DNA of 64,000 nucleotides from Magnetococcales bacterium WMHbin3 (lineage in GTDB: Bacteria; Pseudomonadota; Magnetococcia; Magnetococcales; Magnetaquicoccaceae): contig PDZX01000011.1 of assembly GCA_002753185.1 (NCBI GenBank), forward strand, positions 1 through 64,000. Direction: 5' to 3'. Every line of letters begins with the position of its first letter. The stretch's first letter is position 1. The position numbers were made by a program, and so were the translations under genes. The notes beneath the pieces are model-generated. The model was not told the DNA's origin and searched no databases. It worked only from the letters and a program-made list of their open reading frames with translations. Shown one piece after another: positions 42,420-52,912 of the stretch.

Positions 42420-45400
42420 ACCTCTCCCGCCCGTTCATCCTGCGGCCCATCGCCACCTCCCTCCTCATGATCGCCATCCTGCTGGTCGGCTCGGTGGCCT
42501 ACCGCCTCCTCCCGCTCTCCGCCCTGCCGGACGTGGACCTCCCCACCATTCAGGTCAGCACCTTCCATCCGGGGGCCAGCCCTGATGTCATCTCCTCGGC
42601 CATCACCGCGCCCCTGGAACGCCAGTTCGGCCAGATGCCGGGCTTGCGCCGCATCTCCTCCATGAGCTCCGGCGGGGCTTCCCTCATCACCCTGCGCTTC
42701 GGACCCGCCATCACCCTCGACGTGGCCGAACAGCAGGTGCAGGCCGCCATCAACGCCGCCGCCAACCTGCTCCCCAACGACCTCCCCATGCCCCCCACCT
42801 ACGGCAAAATCAACCCGGCGGACGCCCCGATCCTCACCCTGGCCGCCTCCTCCACCTCCCTCGCCCGGCCCCGCCTGCACGAAATGGTCGAGGAACGGGT
42901 GGCGCAACGCCTCTCCCGGCTCCCCGGCGTGGGCCTGGTCTCCCTGGCGGGAGGCAGCCGACCAGCGGTGCGCATCCAGGCCAATCCCAGGGCGCTGGCC
43001 GCCGCCGGCCTCTCCCTGGAAGAGCTGCGCACCACCGTCACCGCCGCCAACGTCAATCAACCCAAGGGGAGCTTCGACGGCCCGCTGCGCGCCTCCACCA
43101 TCGACGCCAACGACCAGTTGCGCTCCATCCCGGAGTACGAAGCGCTGATCATCGCCTATCGCAACGGCAATCCCCTGCGCCTGCGCGAGGTGGCCGACAT
43201 CGTGGAAGGGGAAGAAAACGCCCGCCTGGCCGCCTGGGCGGACGAAAAGAGCGCCGTGATCCTCAACGTGCAACGCCAACCAGGCGCCAATGTCATCGAG
43301 GTGGCCGACCGGGTCAAGGCCCTCCTGCCGCAACTGCGCCAGACCCTCCCGGAAAACCTGGAACTCGCCATCCTGGCCGACCGCACCACCACCATCCGCG
43401 CTTCGGTTACGGAAATGCGCTTCGATCTGCTGCTCTCCGTCGGCCTGGTGGTGCTGGTGATTTTGATCTTCCTGCGCTCGCTCACCGCCACCCTGATCCC
43501 GGCCCTGGCCGTCCCCATTTCGCTGGTGGGCACCTTCGGCGTGATGTACCTGGCCGGCTTCGGCATCAACAACCTCACCCTGATGGCCCTGGCCATCGCC
43601 ACCGGCTTCGTGGTGGACGATGCCATCGTCATGATCGAAAACGTGGCCCGCTTCGTGGAACAGGGGTTTTCTCCCATTCAGGCCGCCCTCAAGGGGGCCA
43701 GACAGATCGGTTTCACCATTCTTTCGCTCACCATTTCCCTGTTGGCGGTGTTGATCCCCCTGCTCTTCATGGAGGACGTGGTGGGCCGTCTGTTCCACGA
43801 ATTCGCCATCACCCTGGCGGTGGCGATCCTGATCTCCGCCGTGGTCTCCCTCACCCTCACCCCCATGTTGTGCGCGCAATTGCTGAAGCCCACCCCGCCT
43901 CAAGACGACCGCTCCTGGATCGCCGTCACCCTGACCGCCTATGGCCGCGCCCTGAATTTCGCCCTGGACCATGCCCGGCTCACCCTGACGGTGGCCATTG
44001 GCGCCCTGCTCCTCACCGTGCTGCTCTACATCGGGATCCCCAAGGGGTTCTTCCCCATGCAGGACACCGGCATCCTGCAGGGGTTCACCGAAGCCCCGCA
44101 AACCATCTCCTTTCCGGCCATGGCGCGCAAACAACAAGAAATGACCCGCGCCCTGCTCGCCGATCCGGCGGTGGACAAGATCGCCTCGTTCATTGGCATC
44201 GACGGCCTCAATACCGTGCTCAACAACGGCCGCCTGCTCATCGCCCTCAAACCCCTGGAAGAGCGGGGCCTCGCCATGGCCGGGGTCATGCGCCGCCTCC
44301 AGGAGGCCGCCGACAAGGTGCCGGGCATCACCCTCCATCTCCAGGGGGTCCGCGACCTGACCCTGGAGGAGCGCATGACCAAAACCCAATACCAGTTCCT
44401 GCTCGGCTCCCCGGATCCCGCGCAGCTGGCAGTCTGGACCCCGCAGGTGCTGGAGTCCCTCGCGGCCTTGCCGCAACTGGCGGATGTGACCAGCGACCTG
44501 CAAGATCAGGGCGCCGGGGTACGTGTCGCCATCGACCGCACCGAGGCCGGCAGGCTCAAGGTCTCCACCGCCACCATCGACAACATCCTCTACGACGCCT
44601 ATGGCCAGCGCCTGATCTCCACCATCTTCACCCAATCCGGCCAGAAACGGGTGGTCCTGGAGGTGCAACCGGGGTTCCGCCGCGCGCCGGAGTCGCTGCT
44701 CGACCTGCATCTTCCCGCCAGCGACGGACGGCAGATCCCCTTTGCCGCCGTGGCGCGGCTGGAGGAACAGCCCACCGCCCTGGTCAACCATCACGTCAAC
44801 CAGTTCCCGGCAGCCACCGTCTCCTTCAATCCGGCCCCCGGCGTCTCCCTGGGGGAGGCCATGGCCGCGATTCAGACCGCCATCGACCGGCTGGGGCTGC
44901 CGCCAGGCATCGAGACCGCCTTCCAGGGCGCGGCGCTCATGTTTCTCGATTCCTTGTCCAACACGCCACTGCTTTTTCTGGCCGCCATCATCACCATGTA
45001 TATCGTTCTTGGTGTTTTGTACGAAAGTTATATTCACCCGATCACGATCCTCTCCACGCTGCCATCGGCCGGGGTGGGCGCCCTGCTGGCGTTGCGGTTG
45101 GCCGACATGGAGCTGGACATCATCGGCGTGATCGGCATCATCCTGTTGATCGGCATCGTCAAGAAGAACGCCATCATGATGATCGACTTCGCCATCGAGG
45201 CCAGGCGTCAGGAGGGGATGAACGCCCGCGAGGCGATTCATCGCGCCGCCCTGCTCAGGCTGCGCCCCATCCTGATGACCACCTTCACCGCCCTGCTGGG
45301 CGCCCTCCCCCTGATGATGGGCAGCGGCATCGGCTCCGAGTTGCGGCAACCCCTGGGCATCACCATGGTGGGTGGGCTGTTGTTGAGTCAGGTGCTGACC

Positions 45401-45460
45401 CTGTTCACCACCCCGGTGATTTATCTCGCCTTCGACAAAATGGCGCACGGCAAAAAATAA
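42416..45460 (+). CDS. RND multidrug efflux pump (MdtB/MdtC-type, HAE1)
   Basis: 1014 aa, the normal size. It starts LSRPFILRPIATSLLMIAILL and shows the HAE1 features: LPDVDLPTIQVST, SPDVISSAITAPLERQF, the transmembrane proton-relay region GFVVDDAIVMIENVARF and VKKNAIMMIDFAIEA. Twelve membrane helices and two large periplasmic loops are present. It is a proton-driven exporter in a complex with the adaptor encoded just before it. Substrates cannot be told from sequence. A hairpin follows the stop codon. Confidence 0.93.
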   Translation: MNLSRPFILRPIATSLLMIAILLVGSVAYRLLPLSALPDVDLPTIQVSTFHPGASPDVISSAITAPLERQFGQMPGLRRISSMSSGGASLITLRFGPAITLDVAEQQVQAAINAAANLLPNDLPMPPTYGKINPADAPILTLAASSTSLARPRLHEMVEERVAQRLSRLPGVGLVSLAGGSRPAVRIQANPRALAAAGLSLEELRTTVTAANVNQPKGSFDGPLRASTIDANDQLRSIPEYEALIIAYRNGNPLRLREVADIVEGEENARLAAWADEKSAVILNVQRQPGANVIEVADRVKALLPQLRQTLPENLELAILADRTTTIRASVTEMRFDLLLSVGLVVLVILIFLRSLTATLIPALAVPISLVGTFGVMYLAGFGINNLTLMALAIATGFVVDDAIVMIENVARFVEQGFSPIQAALKGARQIGFTILSLTISLLAVLIPLLFMEDVVGRLFHEFAITLAVAILISAVVSLTLTPMLCAQLLKPTPPQDDRSWIAVTLTAYGRALNFALDHARLTLTVAIGALLLTVLLYIGIPKGFFPMQDTGILQGFTEAPQTISFPAMARKQQEMTRALLADPAVDKIASFIGIDGLNTVLNNGRLLIALKPLEERGLAMAGVMRRLQEAADKVPGITLHLQGVRDLTLEERMTKTQYQFLLGSPDPAQLAVWTPQVLESLAALPQLADVTSDLQDQGAGVRVAIDRTEAGRLKVSTATIDNILYDAYGQRLISTIFTQSGQKRVVLEVQPGFRRAPESLLDLHLPASDGRQIPFAAVARLEEQPTALVNHHVNQFPAATVSFNPAPGVSLGEAMAAIQTAIDRLGLPPGIETAFQGAALMFLDSLSNTPLLFLAAIITMYIVLGVLYESYIHPITILSTLPSAGVGALLALRLADMELDIIGVIGIILLIGIVKKNAIMMIDFAIEARRQEGMNAREAIHRAALLRLRPILMTTFTALLGALPLMMGSGIGSELRQPLGITMVGGLLLSQVLTLFTTPVIYLAFDKMAHGKK

Positions 45461-45489
45461 AGGGTCCAGAGGTTGTCCCCTGGACCCTT
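45460..45489. terminator. Bidirectional hairpin between the RND pump and nuoN
   Basis: AAGGGTCCAG (45460-45469) pairs with CTGGACCCTT (45480-45489), plus GG/CC inside a 4-nt loop. It lies between convergent genes. The GGTCCAGGGG motif also occurs in the palindrome mosaic at 14373. Confidence 0.65.
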
Positions 45490-45513
45490 GAGCAAATCCG
45501 GAACCCGCAACAA

Positions 45514-46968
45514 TTACATCGCGAACGCCTTGACGCTGGTGGCGGTCCACTTCAGGAGGGACTCCGGAAACACACCCCACACCAGAATGATCACACCCGT
45601 CACCGTCAGAATGGCGCGCATGGGTACCCCCACCGCCATGCCAAACGTCTCGGTCTCCTTGGCCGCATCGAAGTACATGAACTTGACGATCCGCAGATAG
45701 TAAAAAGCGCCCACCGCAGAAAAGAGCACGCCCACGATGGCAATCCCCAGCATGCCCGCCTGGAGCGCGGCCAGGAAGATGTACAACTTGGCGATGAACC
45801 CGGCCAACGGCGGAATCCCGGCCATGGAGAACATGAACAACGCCATCAGAAAGGCCAGCAGGGGCCGCTTGTGCGCCAATCCCTTGTAATCCTCGGTCTC
45901 GTCGCCAATGCCACCCGCATTCAACAGCAGAATGATCGCGAAGGCGCCCACGCTGGTGAAAATATAAATGGCCAGGTAGGTGACGACACTCTGCAAACCC
46001 GCCGCGCTGTTGGCCGCCAAACCGAGCAGGATGTAACCCACATGCCCGATGGACGAGTAGGCCAGCATCCGCTTGATGTTGGTCTGGGCAATCGCGGCAA
46101 AAGCCCCCACGCCCATGGAAAAGACCGCCAGCAACTGCACCAGCGGAATCCACTGGCTGTGCAGCGAGGGGAAGGCGATCAACAACACCCGGAAGATACC
46201 GGCAAACGCCGCCACCTTGGGCAGCACGGCCATGAAGGCGGTCACCGAGGTGGGGGCGCCCTCGTAGACATCCGGCGCCCACATGTGAAACGGAGCCGCA
46301 GCAATCTTGAAACTCATCCCGGCCATCACCATGACCACGCCCAGAATCAGGGCCGTGCCCATATGACCGCCATGCGCCGGATCCAGGGCCGCCGCCACGC
46401 CACTGTAAGCCGTGGTGCCGGTCAGACCGTAAATCAGCGAAATCCCGTACAACAGAAACCCGGACGCCATGGACCCCAGGACGAAATACTTCAAACCCGC
46501 CTCGTTGGAGCGCAACTCATCCCGCTGTATCGCCGCCAGGACGTAAATGGAGAGCGACATCAGCTCCAGACCGAGATACAGCATGAGGAAATCACCCGCC
46601 GAGGCCATCAGCATGCCACCCAGCAAGGCCATCAGGGTCAATACCTGGTACTCGCCGCCATCGATCCGGTGCTTCTTCATGTAGTCCGCCGACATGAACA
46701 ACACCAAGCCGGTGGAAAGATACATCAGCAGCTTCATGGATCTGGCGAAAGCGTCATTGATGAAATGGCTGCCGAAACCGGTGGCATCCTTGCCGCCCAC
46801 GGTGATCAGGGCCGCCACCACCAGGCCGATCATGGCCAGCATGCTGATTCTGCCACCCCGGTTTTCGTCCCCCTGGGCGCTCATCAACATCAAAACCAAT
46901 CCCAGCAAGGAGAGCACAATCTCCGGCAGCATGGCGACCAGGTTGATATCCGGCATTTGCACTGGCAT
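45514..46968 (-). CDS. nuoN: NADH-quinone oxidoreductase subunit N
   Basis: 484 aa antiporter-like membrane subunit, with about fourteen helices. Typical stretches are EIVLSLLGLVLML, LGLELMSLSIYVLAAIQR (with the conserved Glu), KIAAAPFHMWAPDVYEGAP and TNIKRMLAYSSIGHVGYIL. It is one of three proton-pumping subunits of complex I and the last nuo gene. I chose the ATG at 46968; a GTG at 46977 and an ATG at 46956 are possible. Confidence 0.95.
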   Translation of the reverse strand: MPVQMPDINLVAMLPEIVLSLLGLVLMLMSAQGDENRGGRISMLAMIGLVVAALITVGGKDATGFGSHFINDAFARSMKLLMYLSTGLVLFMSADYMKKHRIDGGEYQVLTLMALLGGMLMASAGDFLMLYLGLELMSLSIYVLAAIQRDELRSNEAGLKYFVLGSMASGFLLYGISLIYGLTGTTAYSGVAAALDPAHGGHMGTALILGVVMVMAGMSFKIAAAPFHMWAPDVYEGAPTSVTAFMAVLPKVAAFAGIFRVLLIAFPSLHSQWIPLVQLLAVFSMGVGAFAAIAQTNIKRMLAYSSIGHVGYILLGLAANSAAGLQSVVTYLAIYIFTSVGAFAIILLLNAGGIGDETEDYKGLAHKRPLLAFLMALFMFSMAGIPPLAGFIAKLYIFLAALQAGMLGIAIVGVLFSAVGAFYYLRIVKFMYFDAAKETETFGMAVGVPMRAILTVTGVIILVWGVFPESLLKWTATSVKAFAM

Positions 46969-47010
46969 TTCCCACACGCTCCAAAAATCGAAGAGATGAT
47001 TGACCGATTG

Positions 47011-48492
47011 TCAGAATTGCGCCAAGGCCACCGCTCCGGCCTTGACGGTGTTGGCCTGCATCAGCAGATTGTCCACCGAGGCGTGCAGCAGGGCCAAAAA
47101 GGGTCCGGGATAAAAGCCGATCCAGAACACCAACACGATCAAGGGCAGAAACAACGCCACCTCGCGCATGGAGAGGTCCGGCATGGCCTTCACATCCTCA
47201 TGCACCACCGGGCCGAACACCACACGCTTGAACATCCACAACACATAGGCCGCGCCCAGGACCAGACCGGTGGCCGCGATCACCGCCACCGCCTTGTTGG
47301 CCAAAAACGCGCCCAGCAGGATCAGAATCTCGCCCACGAAGCTGTTGGTACCCGGCAGCCCGGCCGAGGCCAGCGCGAAGAGCATGAAGATCACCGAATA
47401 AACCGGCATGACGTTGGCGATTCCACCATAGCGCGCGATCTCGCGGGTGTGCATCCGGTCGTAGACCACGCCCACCAGAAGGAACAGGGCGCCGGCGACC
47501 ACGCCGTGGTTGATCATCTGCAGAATGCCACCCTCCACCCCCTGCTGGTTGAAGGTGAACAGGCCGATGGTGACGAACCCCATGTGGGAAACCGACGAAT
47601 AGGCCACCAGCTTCTTCAGGTCCTTCTGCATCAGCGCCACCAGCGCCGTGTAGACGATCGCCACCAGCGACAGCCCGAAAATCAGCGGGGTGAAATAGCG
47701 CGAGGCGTCCGGCAGAATCGGCAGCGAAAAGCGCAGGAAACCATACGCGCCCATCTTCAGGAGGATGCCGGCCAGGATCACCGACCCGGCGGTGGGGGCC
47801 TCCACGTGGGCGTCGGGCAGCCAAGTATGCACCGGCCACATCGGCACCTTCACCGCGAAGGAGGCCATGAAGGCCAGGAACAGCCAGACCTGCACGTCGA
47901 AGGACAACGGCAGGGCCATCAAAGCCGGGATGGAGAAGGTGTGCGCCTTGATGCCCAGATAGAGAATGGCGATCAGCATCAGGACCGAGCCGGCCAAAGT
48001 GTAGAGAAAAAACTTCAGCGCGGCGTAGACCCGGTTCGGGCCGCCCCACACCCCGATGATCAGGAACATCGGGATCAGCATGGCTTCCCAGAGGATGTAG
48101 AAGAGCAGGAAGTCCAGGGCGCAGAACACCCCGACCACGAAGCTCTCCAGGGCCAGGAAGGCCATCATGTATTCCCGCACCCTGGTCTTGATGGACTCCC
48201 AGGAGGCCAGCAGACAGATCGGGGTCAGGAAGGTGGTCAGCAGCACGAACGGCAAGCTGATGCCATCCACCCCCATGCGGTAGGAGATGCCGGCATCCGG
48301 CAACCAGCGCAGCTCCTCGGTGAACTGAAACTGATGGGTCGTGATGTCGAACCCGGTGAGCAGCCGCAGGCTGATCACGAAGGTGACCAGCGAGACGAGG
48401 AACGCCACCATCCTGGCCATGCCATCGTTTCGGATCCCGAAGAAGATGACGAAGGCTCCGACCAGCGGAAGGAATGTAACCAAACTCAGCAT
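47011..48492 (-). CDS. nuoM: NADH-quinone oxidoreductase subunit M
   Basis: 493 aa antiporter-like subunit: LYFILWEAMLIP-type segment (LLFYILWEAMLIPMFLIIG) with the key Glu, FAVKVPMWPVHTWLPDAHVE with the key Lys, and LKKLVAYSSVSHMGFV. The start at 48492 has a GGGAG site and leaves a 16-bp gap after nuoL; a longer ATG at 48516 overlaps nuoL but lacks a site. Confidence 0.95.
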   Translation of the reverse strand: MLSLVTFLPLVGAFVIFFGIRNDGMARMVAFLVSLVTFVISLRLLTGFDITTHQFQFTEELRWLPDAGISYRMGVDGISLPFVLLTTFLTPICLLASWESIKTRVREYMMAFLALESFVVGVFCALDFLLFYILWEAMLIPMFLIIGVWGGPNRVYAALKFFLYTLAGSVLMLIAILYLGIKAHTFSIPALMALPLSFDVQVWLFLAFMASFAVKVPMWPVHTWLPDAHVEAPTAGSVILAGILLKMGAYGFLRFSLPILPDASRYFTPLIFGLSLVAIVYTALVALMQKDLKKLVAYSSVSHMGFVTIGLFTFNQQGVEGGILQMINHGVVAGALFLLVGVVYDRMHTREIARYGGIANVMPVYSVIFMLFALASAGLPGTNSFVGEILILLGAFLANKAVAVIAATGLVLGAAYVLWMFKRVVFGPVVHEDVKAMPDLSMREVALFLPLIVLVFWIGFYPGPFLALLHASVDNLLMQANTVKAGAVALAQF

Positions 48493-48508
48493 CGCCAGAA
48501 TCTCCCGC

Positions 48509-50440
48509 TCAAGCATACACCGTGATCAGGACCAGAAGCCCAATCACCATGGCAAAGGCGTAATGGTACACATAGCCGCTCTGCAACCGTTTGAACCCCT
48601 GGGCGATCCGCCCCACGGTGGCGGCCGTGCCGTTCACGCCGAAGCCGTCGATGATGGTCACATCCCCCGTCTGCCACAGGCCATAACCGATGCGGCGGGC
48701 GGGCTGCACGAACAGCCGGTCGTACAGTTTGTCGAAGTACCAGGCATTGATCAGGAACTGGTGGATTCCCCGCCATTGCGCGGCCACGATGCCGGGCAGG
48801 GTGGGCAGCTTGACGTACATCAGCCAAGCCAGGCTCAGTCCGATCAGGAACATCCCGAAGGGCGACCACTTGACCCACGCGGCAACGTGGTGCGAATGGG
48901 CCAGAGCGTCGTGACCCTTGGCAATGAACACCGCCTCCTTGAACCACCCCTCATGGGTCATCGACTGGAAGAGCACGCCACCCACCAACGAACCGAGCGC
49001 CAGGACCAGCAAGGGGAAACGTATCGACCAGGGCGCCTCGTGGGCGTGGTCATAAGCGTGTTTGGCGTGGGAATCCTTGGGCGGCGCGCCATGAAAGGTC
49101 ATGAAGACCAGCCGGAAGGAGTAGAAGGTGGTCAGGATCGCAGCCAGCATGCCCATGACCCAGGCCAGGGTGCCGACTCCGGTGTGGGCGGCGAAGGCCG
49201 ATTCGAGAATCGCGTCCTTGGAGTAGAAACCCGCCAGGAACGGGAAGCCGGTCAGGGCCAGGGTGCCGATCATCATCACGGCGTAGGTGATGGGGATCTT
49301 TTTGATCAGGCCGCCCATGTGGCGCATGTCCTGCTCGTGGTGCATGGCATGGATCACCGCGCCGGCGCCCAAAAACAACAGGGCCTTGAAGAAAGCATGC
49401 GTGAAAAGATGAAACATGGCGGCCGGATAGGCGGAGACCCCGGCGGCGAAGAACATGTACCCCAGCTGCGAGCAGGTGGAATAGGCGATCACCCGTTTGA
49501 TGTCGTTTTGCACCAGGCCCACGGTGGCGGCGAACAGCGCGGTACCGGCCCCCACCAGGGTCACCACGGTCAGGGCGGTCTCCGAGAGTTCGAACAGCGG
49601 CGAGGCGCGGCAGACCATGAAGACACCCGCCGTCACCATGGTGGCGGCATGGATCAACGCCGACACCGGGGTGGGACCCTCCATGGCGTCCGGCAGCCAG
49701 GTGTGCAGACCCAGTTGCGCCGACTTGCCCATGGCGCCGATGAAGAGCAGCAGGCAGATCAGCGTGATGGTCGGCACATCGCCCCAGAGCGGGAAGGCAA
49801 CCGTGGCCGGATACTGCCCGGCCCCGGCCATGCGGAACACCTCCGAGTAGTCCAGGGTGCCGAAGACCATGAAGATGGCGAAGATCCCCAGCGCGAAGCC
49901 GAAGTCACCCACGCGGTTGACCAGGAACGCCTTGATCGCCGCGTCGCAGGCCGACTCCTTCTTGAACCAGAAGCCGATCAGCAGGTACGAGGCCAGCCCC
50001 ACCCCCTCCCAGCCGAAGAACAGCTGGAGGAAATTATCCCCGGTCACCAGCATCAGCATGGCGAAGGTGAAGAAGGAGAGGTAGGAGAAAAAGCGCGGAT
50101 GGTCCGGGTCCTCTTCCATGTAGCCCACCGAGTAGACGTGGACCAGGGTGGATACCCCGTTGACCACCACCAGCATGACTGCCGTGAGCCGGTCGATCAG
50201 GATACCGAAAGACACCTTGAAATCCCCGGAGACGATCCAGGAGAAGATCACCTCGCGTGTTGAGGGGGCATCGCCGATGGCAACCGCCAAAAAAACCTGA
50301 ATGGACAACAGCAGCGCGCCGGTCATGCAGACGATGGTCACCAGGCGGCTGACCGCGTTGCCCAGAAACCGGCGACCGAGCAGGCCGGCGATCAGGGATC
50401 CCAACAGGGGCAACAAGATGATCAGCAGGTTCTTGCTCAT
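48509..50440 (-). CDS. nuoL: NADH-quinone oxidoreductase subunit L
   Basis: 643 aa, the distal pumping subunit with the long lateral helix at its C-terminus. Diagnostic stretches are FFGWEGVGLASYLLIGFWF, GKSAQLGLHTWLPDAMEGPT and KRVIAYSTCSQLGYM. The gene follows nuoK after 2 bp, which suggests coupled translation. Confidence 0.96.
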   Translation of the reverse strand: MSKNLLIILLPLLGSLIAGLLGRRFLGNAVSRLVTIVCMTGALLLSIQVFLAVAIGDAPSTREVIFSWIVSGDFKVSFGILIDRLTAVMLVVVNGVSTLVHVYSVGYMEEDPDHPRFFSYLSFFTFAMLMLVTGDNFLQLFFGWEGVGLASYLLIGFWFKKESACDAAIKAFLVNRVGDFGFALGIFAIFMVFGTLDYSEVFRMAGAGQYPATVAFPLWGDVPTITLICLLLFIGAMGKSAQLGLHTWLPDAMEGPTPVSALIHAATMVTAGVFMVCRASPLFELSETALTVVTLVGAGTALFAATVGLVQNDIKRVIAYSTCSQLGYMFFAAGVSAYPAAMFHLFTHAFFKALLFLGAGAVIHAMHHEQDMRHMGGLIKKIPITYAVMMIGTLALTGFPFLAGFYSKDAILESAFAAHTGVGTLAWVMGMLAAILTTFYSFRLVFMTFHGAPPKDSHAKHAYDHAHEAPWSIRFPLLVLALGSLVGGVLFQSMTHEGWFKEAVFIAKGHDALAHSHHVAAWVKWSPFGMFLIGLSLAWLMYVKLPTLPGIVAAQWRGIHQFLINAWYFDKLYDRLFVQPARRIGYGLWQTGDVTIIDGFGVNGTAATVGRIAQGFKRLQSGYVYHYAFAMVIGLLVLITVYA

Positions 50441-50442
50441 GT

Positions 50443-50745
50443 TCAGCCCTTCAAGGTATCGATCTCTTCCACGTCGATCGTGGAACGGTTACGGAAAAAG
50501 GCAACCAGGATGGCCAGACCGATGGCCGCTTCCGCCGCGGCGACCGCCAACACGAAGAAGGTGAAGACCTGACCCGTCACATCTCCCATGTAGTGCGAGA
50601 AGGCGACGAAGTTGATATTCACCGACAACAAGATCAGCTCGATGCTCATCAGGATGATGATCATGTTGCGCCGGTTGAGGAAGATTCCGAAGATCCCCAG
50701 GGTGAAGAGAATGGCGCTCAGATAGAGAAAGTTGCTCAGACTCAT
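50443..50745 (-). CDS. nuoK: NADH-quinone oxidoreductase subunit K
   Basis: 100 aa with three membrane helices. Two conserved membrane glutamates are present ([14 protein letters not shown] and [13 protein letters not shown]). It forms part of the proton path. Its ATG overlaps the nuoJ stop by 4 bp. Confidence 0.95.
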   Translation of the reverse strand: MSLSNFLYLSAILFTLGIFGIFLNRRNMIIILMSIELILLSVNINFVAFSHYMGDVTGQVFTFFVLAVAAAEAAIGLAILVAFFRNRSTIDVEEIDTLKG

Positions 50746-51335
50746 TGTTGCGCTCCCTGGCCGGAGGCCACCTTGACCAGCGCCACGGACTGCTCGCGGG
50801 TACGGGCCAGTTGTTCGGAAATGATCTGCCGCTTGACCACCTTGCGCCGGCGATGGGTGAGCACCACCGCGCCGATCAGGGCCACCAGCAGAATGAAGGA
50901 AGCGACTTCGAAGGGCAGCAGGTATTGGGTGAACATCACCTGGCCGATGAGCTGGGCGTTGGGAATCGTCGCCGCCGCTGCGGGGGCATGCGGAGCATGG
51001 ATGCCGGAGAGGATCACCACCAGTTCCGCCAGGATCACCGCGCCCACGAAGACCCCCAGGGGCAGGTGCTGGATCATCCCCTTGCGCAGTTCCTCGAAGG
51101 AGACATCGAGCATCATCACCACGAAGAGGAAGAGGACCGCCACCGCCCCCATGTAGACGATCACCAGGAGCGCCGCCAGCAGTTCGGCCTGGAGCAGGAT
51201 GAAGAGCGCCGCAGTGTTGAAGAAGGCCAGGATCAGGAACAGCACCGAATGCACCTGGTTCCTGGAGGTCACCACGCCGACGGCCGCCATCACGGTGATG
51301 GCCGAGAACAGATAAAAGAGAAGATCTGTTACCAT
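50742..51335 (-). CDS. nuoJ: NADH-quinone oxidoreductase subunit J
   Basis: 197 aa membrane subunit with five helices; the conserved segment [19 protein letters not shown] is clear. The C-terminal tail is polar and Gln-rich. The ATG at 51335 is chosen because the family starts at the first helix ([20 protein letters not shown]); a longer open frame upstream runs into nuoI. Confidence 0.94.
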   Translation of the reverse strand: MVTDLLFYLFSAITVMAAVGVVTSRNQVHSVLFLILAFFNTAALFILLQAELLAALLVIVYMGAVAVLFLFVVMMLDVSFEELRKGMIQHLPLGVFVGAVILAELVVILSGIHAPHAPAAAATIPNAQLIGQVMFTQYLLPFEVASFILLVALIGAVVLTHRRRKVVKRQIISEQLARTREQSVALVKVASGQGAQQ

Positions 51336-51352
51336 GATTTGCCTGGCTCCTG

Positions 51353-51847
51353 CTAACGGTACTTGGCGTCCGCTTCGAGATTGGCGTCGATTTCCTTTTT
51401 CCACCGCTCGCCATTGGCCAACAATTTGGCCTTGTCGTAAAAGAGATCCTCGCGCCGGAACCCGCAGAACTCGAAATTGGGTCCGAGCACGATCGCATCC
51501 ACCGGGCAGGCCTCCTGACAGAAGCCGCAGAAGATGCATTTGGTTTCATCGATGTTGTAGACCCGCGTGCGCCGCTTTTGGGCGGTGCTGTTGGGGTCGA
51601 TTTCGATGAAGATGGCCTGCGCCGGGCAGGTGGCCTCGCACAGTTTGCAGGCCACGCAACGCTCGTCGCCGTTCGTGTCGCGGCGCAGGGCGTGTTCCCC
51701 GCGGAAGCGCGGTGACAGCGGAGTGCGTTCCTCCGGATACTGGACCGTGATGTGCGGCTTGAACATGTGCCGCAACGTGACGGCCATCCCGCTCGCCAAC
51801 TCACGCAGCGCGAACGTGTCCAACAACGCGGTGAGATTCAGACCCAT
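51353..51847 (-). CDS. nuoI: NADH-quinone oxidoreductase subunit I
   Basis: 164 aa ferredoxin-like subunit with two [4Fe-4S] motifs, [12 protein letters not shown] and [12 protein letters not shown] (clusters N6a and N6b). It passes electrons from NuoG towards NuoB. It has an amphipathic N-terminus, and the gene lies 12 bp after nuoH. Confidence 0.96.
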   Translation of the reverse strand: MGLNLTALLDTFALRELASGMAVTLRHMFKPHITVQYPEERTPLSPRFRGEHALRRDTNGDERCVACKLCEATCPAQAIFIEIDPNSTAQKRRTRVYNIDETKCIFCGFCQEACPVDAIVLGPNFEFCGFRREDLFYDKAKLLANGERWKKEIDANLEADAKYR

Positions 51848-51859
51848 GTGCGCTCTCTC

Positions 51860-52903
51860 CTACGCCTTGCCCAGAAGGTGCATGCCCAAGCCGATCACGA
51901 AGATCCACAACAGCGAGATGGGCAGGAACACCTTCCATCCCAGGCGCATCAGTTGATCGTACCGGTAACGCGGAAACGTGGCCCGGATCCACAGAAAGAC
52001 GAACAGCAACAGCGACGCCTTGATGCCCAGCCAAATGATTCCAGGGATGAAATCGAGGAATCCGACCGGCGGCAGCCAGCCACCCAGGAACAGGATCGAT
52101 CCCATGAAGGAGACCAGGATCATGTTGGCGTATTCCCCCATGAAGAACAGACCGGAGGCCATGGCCGAGTACTCGGTGATGAAGCCGGCCACCAGTTCCG
52201 CTTCCGCCTCGGGCAGATCGAATGGGGAACGGTTGGTCTCGGCCACCACCGAGACGAAGTAGATCACGAACAGGGGCAGGAGCGGCACCACGAACCACAC
52301 CCCCTTCTGTGCGTTCACCACGTCGGTGAGGTTGAGGCTGCCGGCCAGCATCACCACCGGGATCAGCGTGAACCCCATCGAAACCTCGTAGGAGACCATC
52401 TGCGCCGCCGAGCGCAACCCGCCCAGGAAGCTGAAGCGGTTGTTGGACCCCCACCCGGCCATGATGATCCCGTAGACTCCCATGGAGGAGATGGCCAGGA
52501 TGAACAGGATGCCGATGTTGATGTCCGCCAGCACGATGCCGGGCGCGAACGGAATCACCGCCCAGGCCACCAGGGCCGGGACCAGGGTCAGGGCCGGGGC
52601 CAGCAGGAAGACCGACTTGTCCACCTTTTCCGGGATCAGCAGCTCCTTGAACAAAAGCTTGGCCGCGTCGGCCAGCGGTTGCAGGATCCCCCAGAACCCG
52701 ACCCGGTTGGGACCGTAGCGCACCTGCATGAAACCGATGATCTTGCGTTCCGCCAGCGTGATGTAGGTGACCATGAACAGCACCGGCGCAAGCAGAATCA
52801 TGATCTTGATCAGGGTCCAGATCAAGGTCCACCACATATCGCCGACCAGCCCGGTACCGAAGGCGTGCAGGCTATCCAAAATTGCTTTCAGAGATTCAGA
52901 CAT
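51860..52903 (-). CDS. nuoH: NADH-quinone oxidoreductase subunit H
   Basis: 347 aa with eight to nine helices; it forms the quinone-binding chamber with NuoB and NuoD. Signatures are [30 protein letters not shown] and [26 protein letters not shown] site precedes the ATG; the gap after nuoG is 9 bp. Confidence 0.96.
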   Translation of the reverse strand: MSESLKAILDSLHAFGTGLVGDMWWTLIWTLIKIMILLAPVLFMVTYITLAERKIIGFMQVRYGPNRVGFWGILQPLADAAKLLFKELLIPEKVDKSVFLLAPALTLVPALVAWAVIPFAPGIVLADINIGILFILAISSMGVYGIIMAGWGSNNRFSFLGGLRSAAQMVSYEVSMGFTLIPVVMLAGSLNLTDVVNAQKGVWFVVPLLPLFVIYFVSVVAETNRSPFDLPEAEAELVAGFITEYSAMASGLFFMGEYANMILVSFMGSILFLGGWLPPVGFLDFIPGIIWLGIKASLLLFVFLWIRATFPRYRYDQLMRLGWKVFLPISLLWIFVIGLGMHLLGKA

Positions 52904-52912
52904 TTCTTTCCC

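Noticed and set aside
43870-48525. Plus-strand open frame of over 1500 codons spanning the pump and nuo genes
   Set aside because: It crosses two unrelated genes on opposite strands and the translation has no family features.
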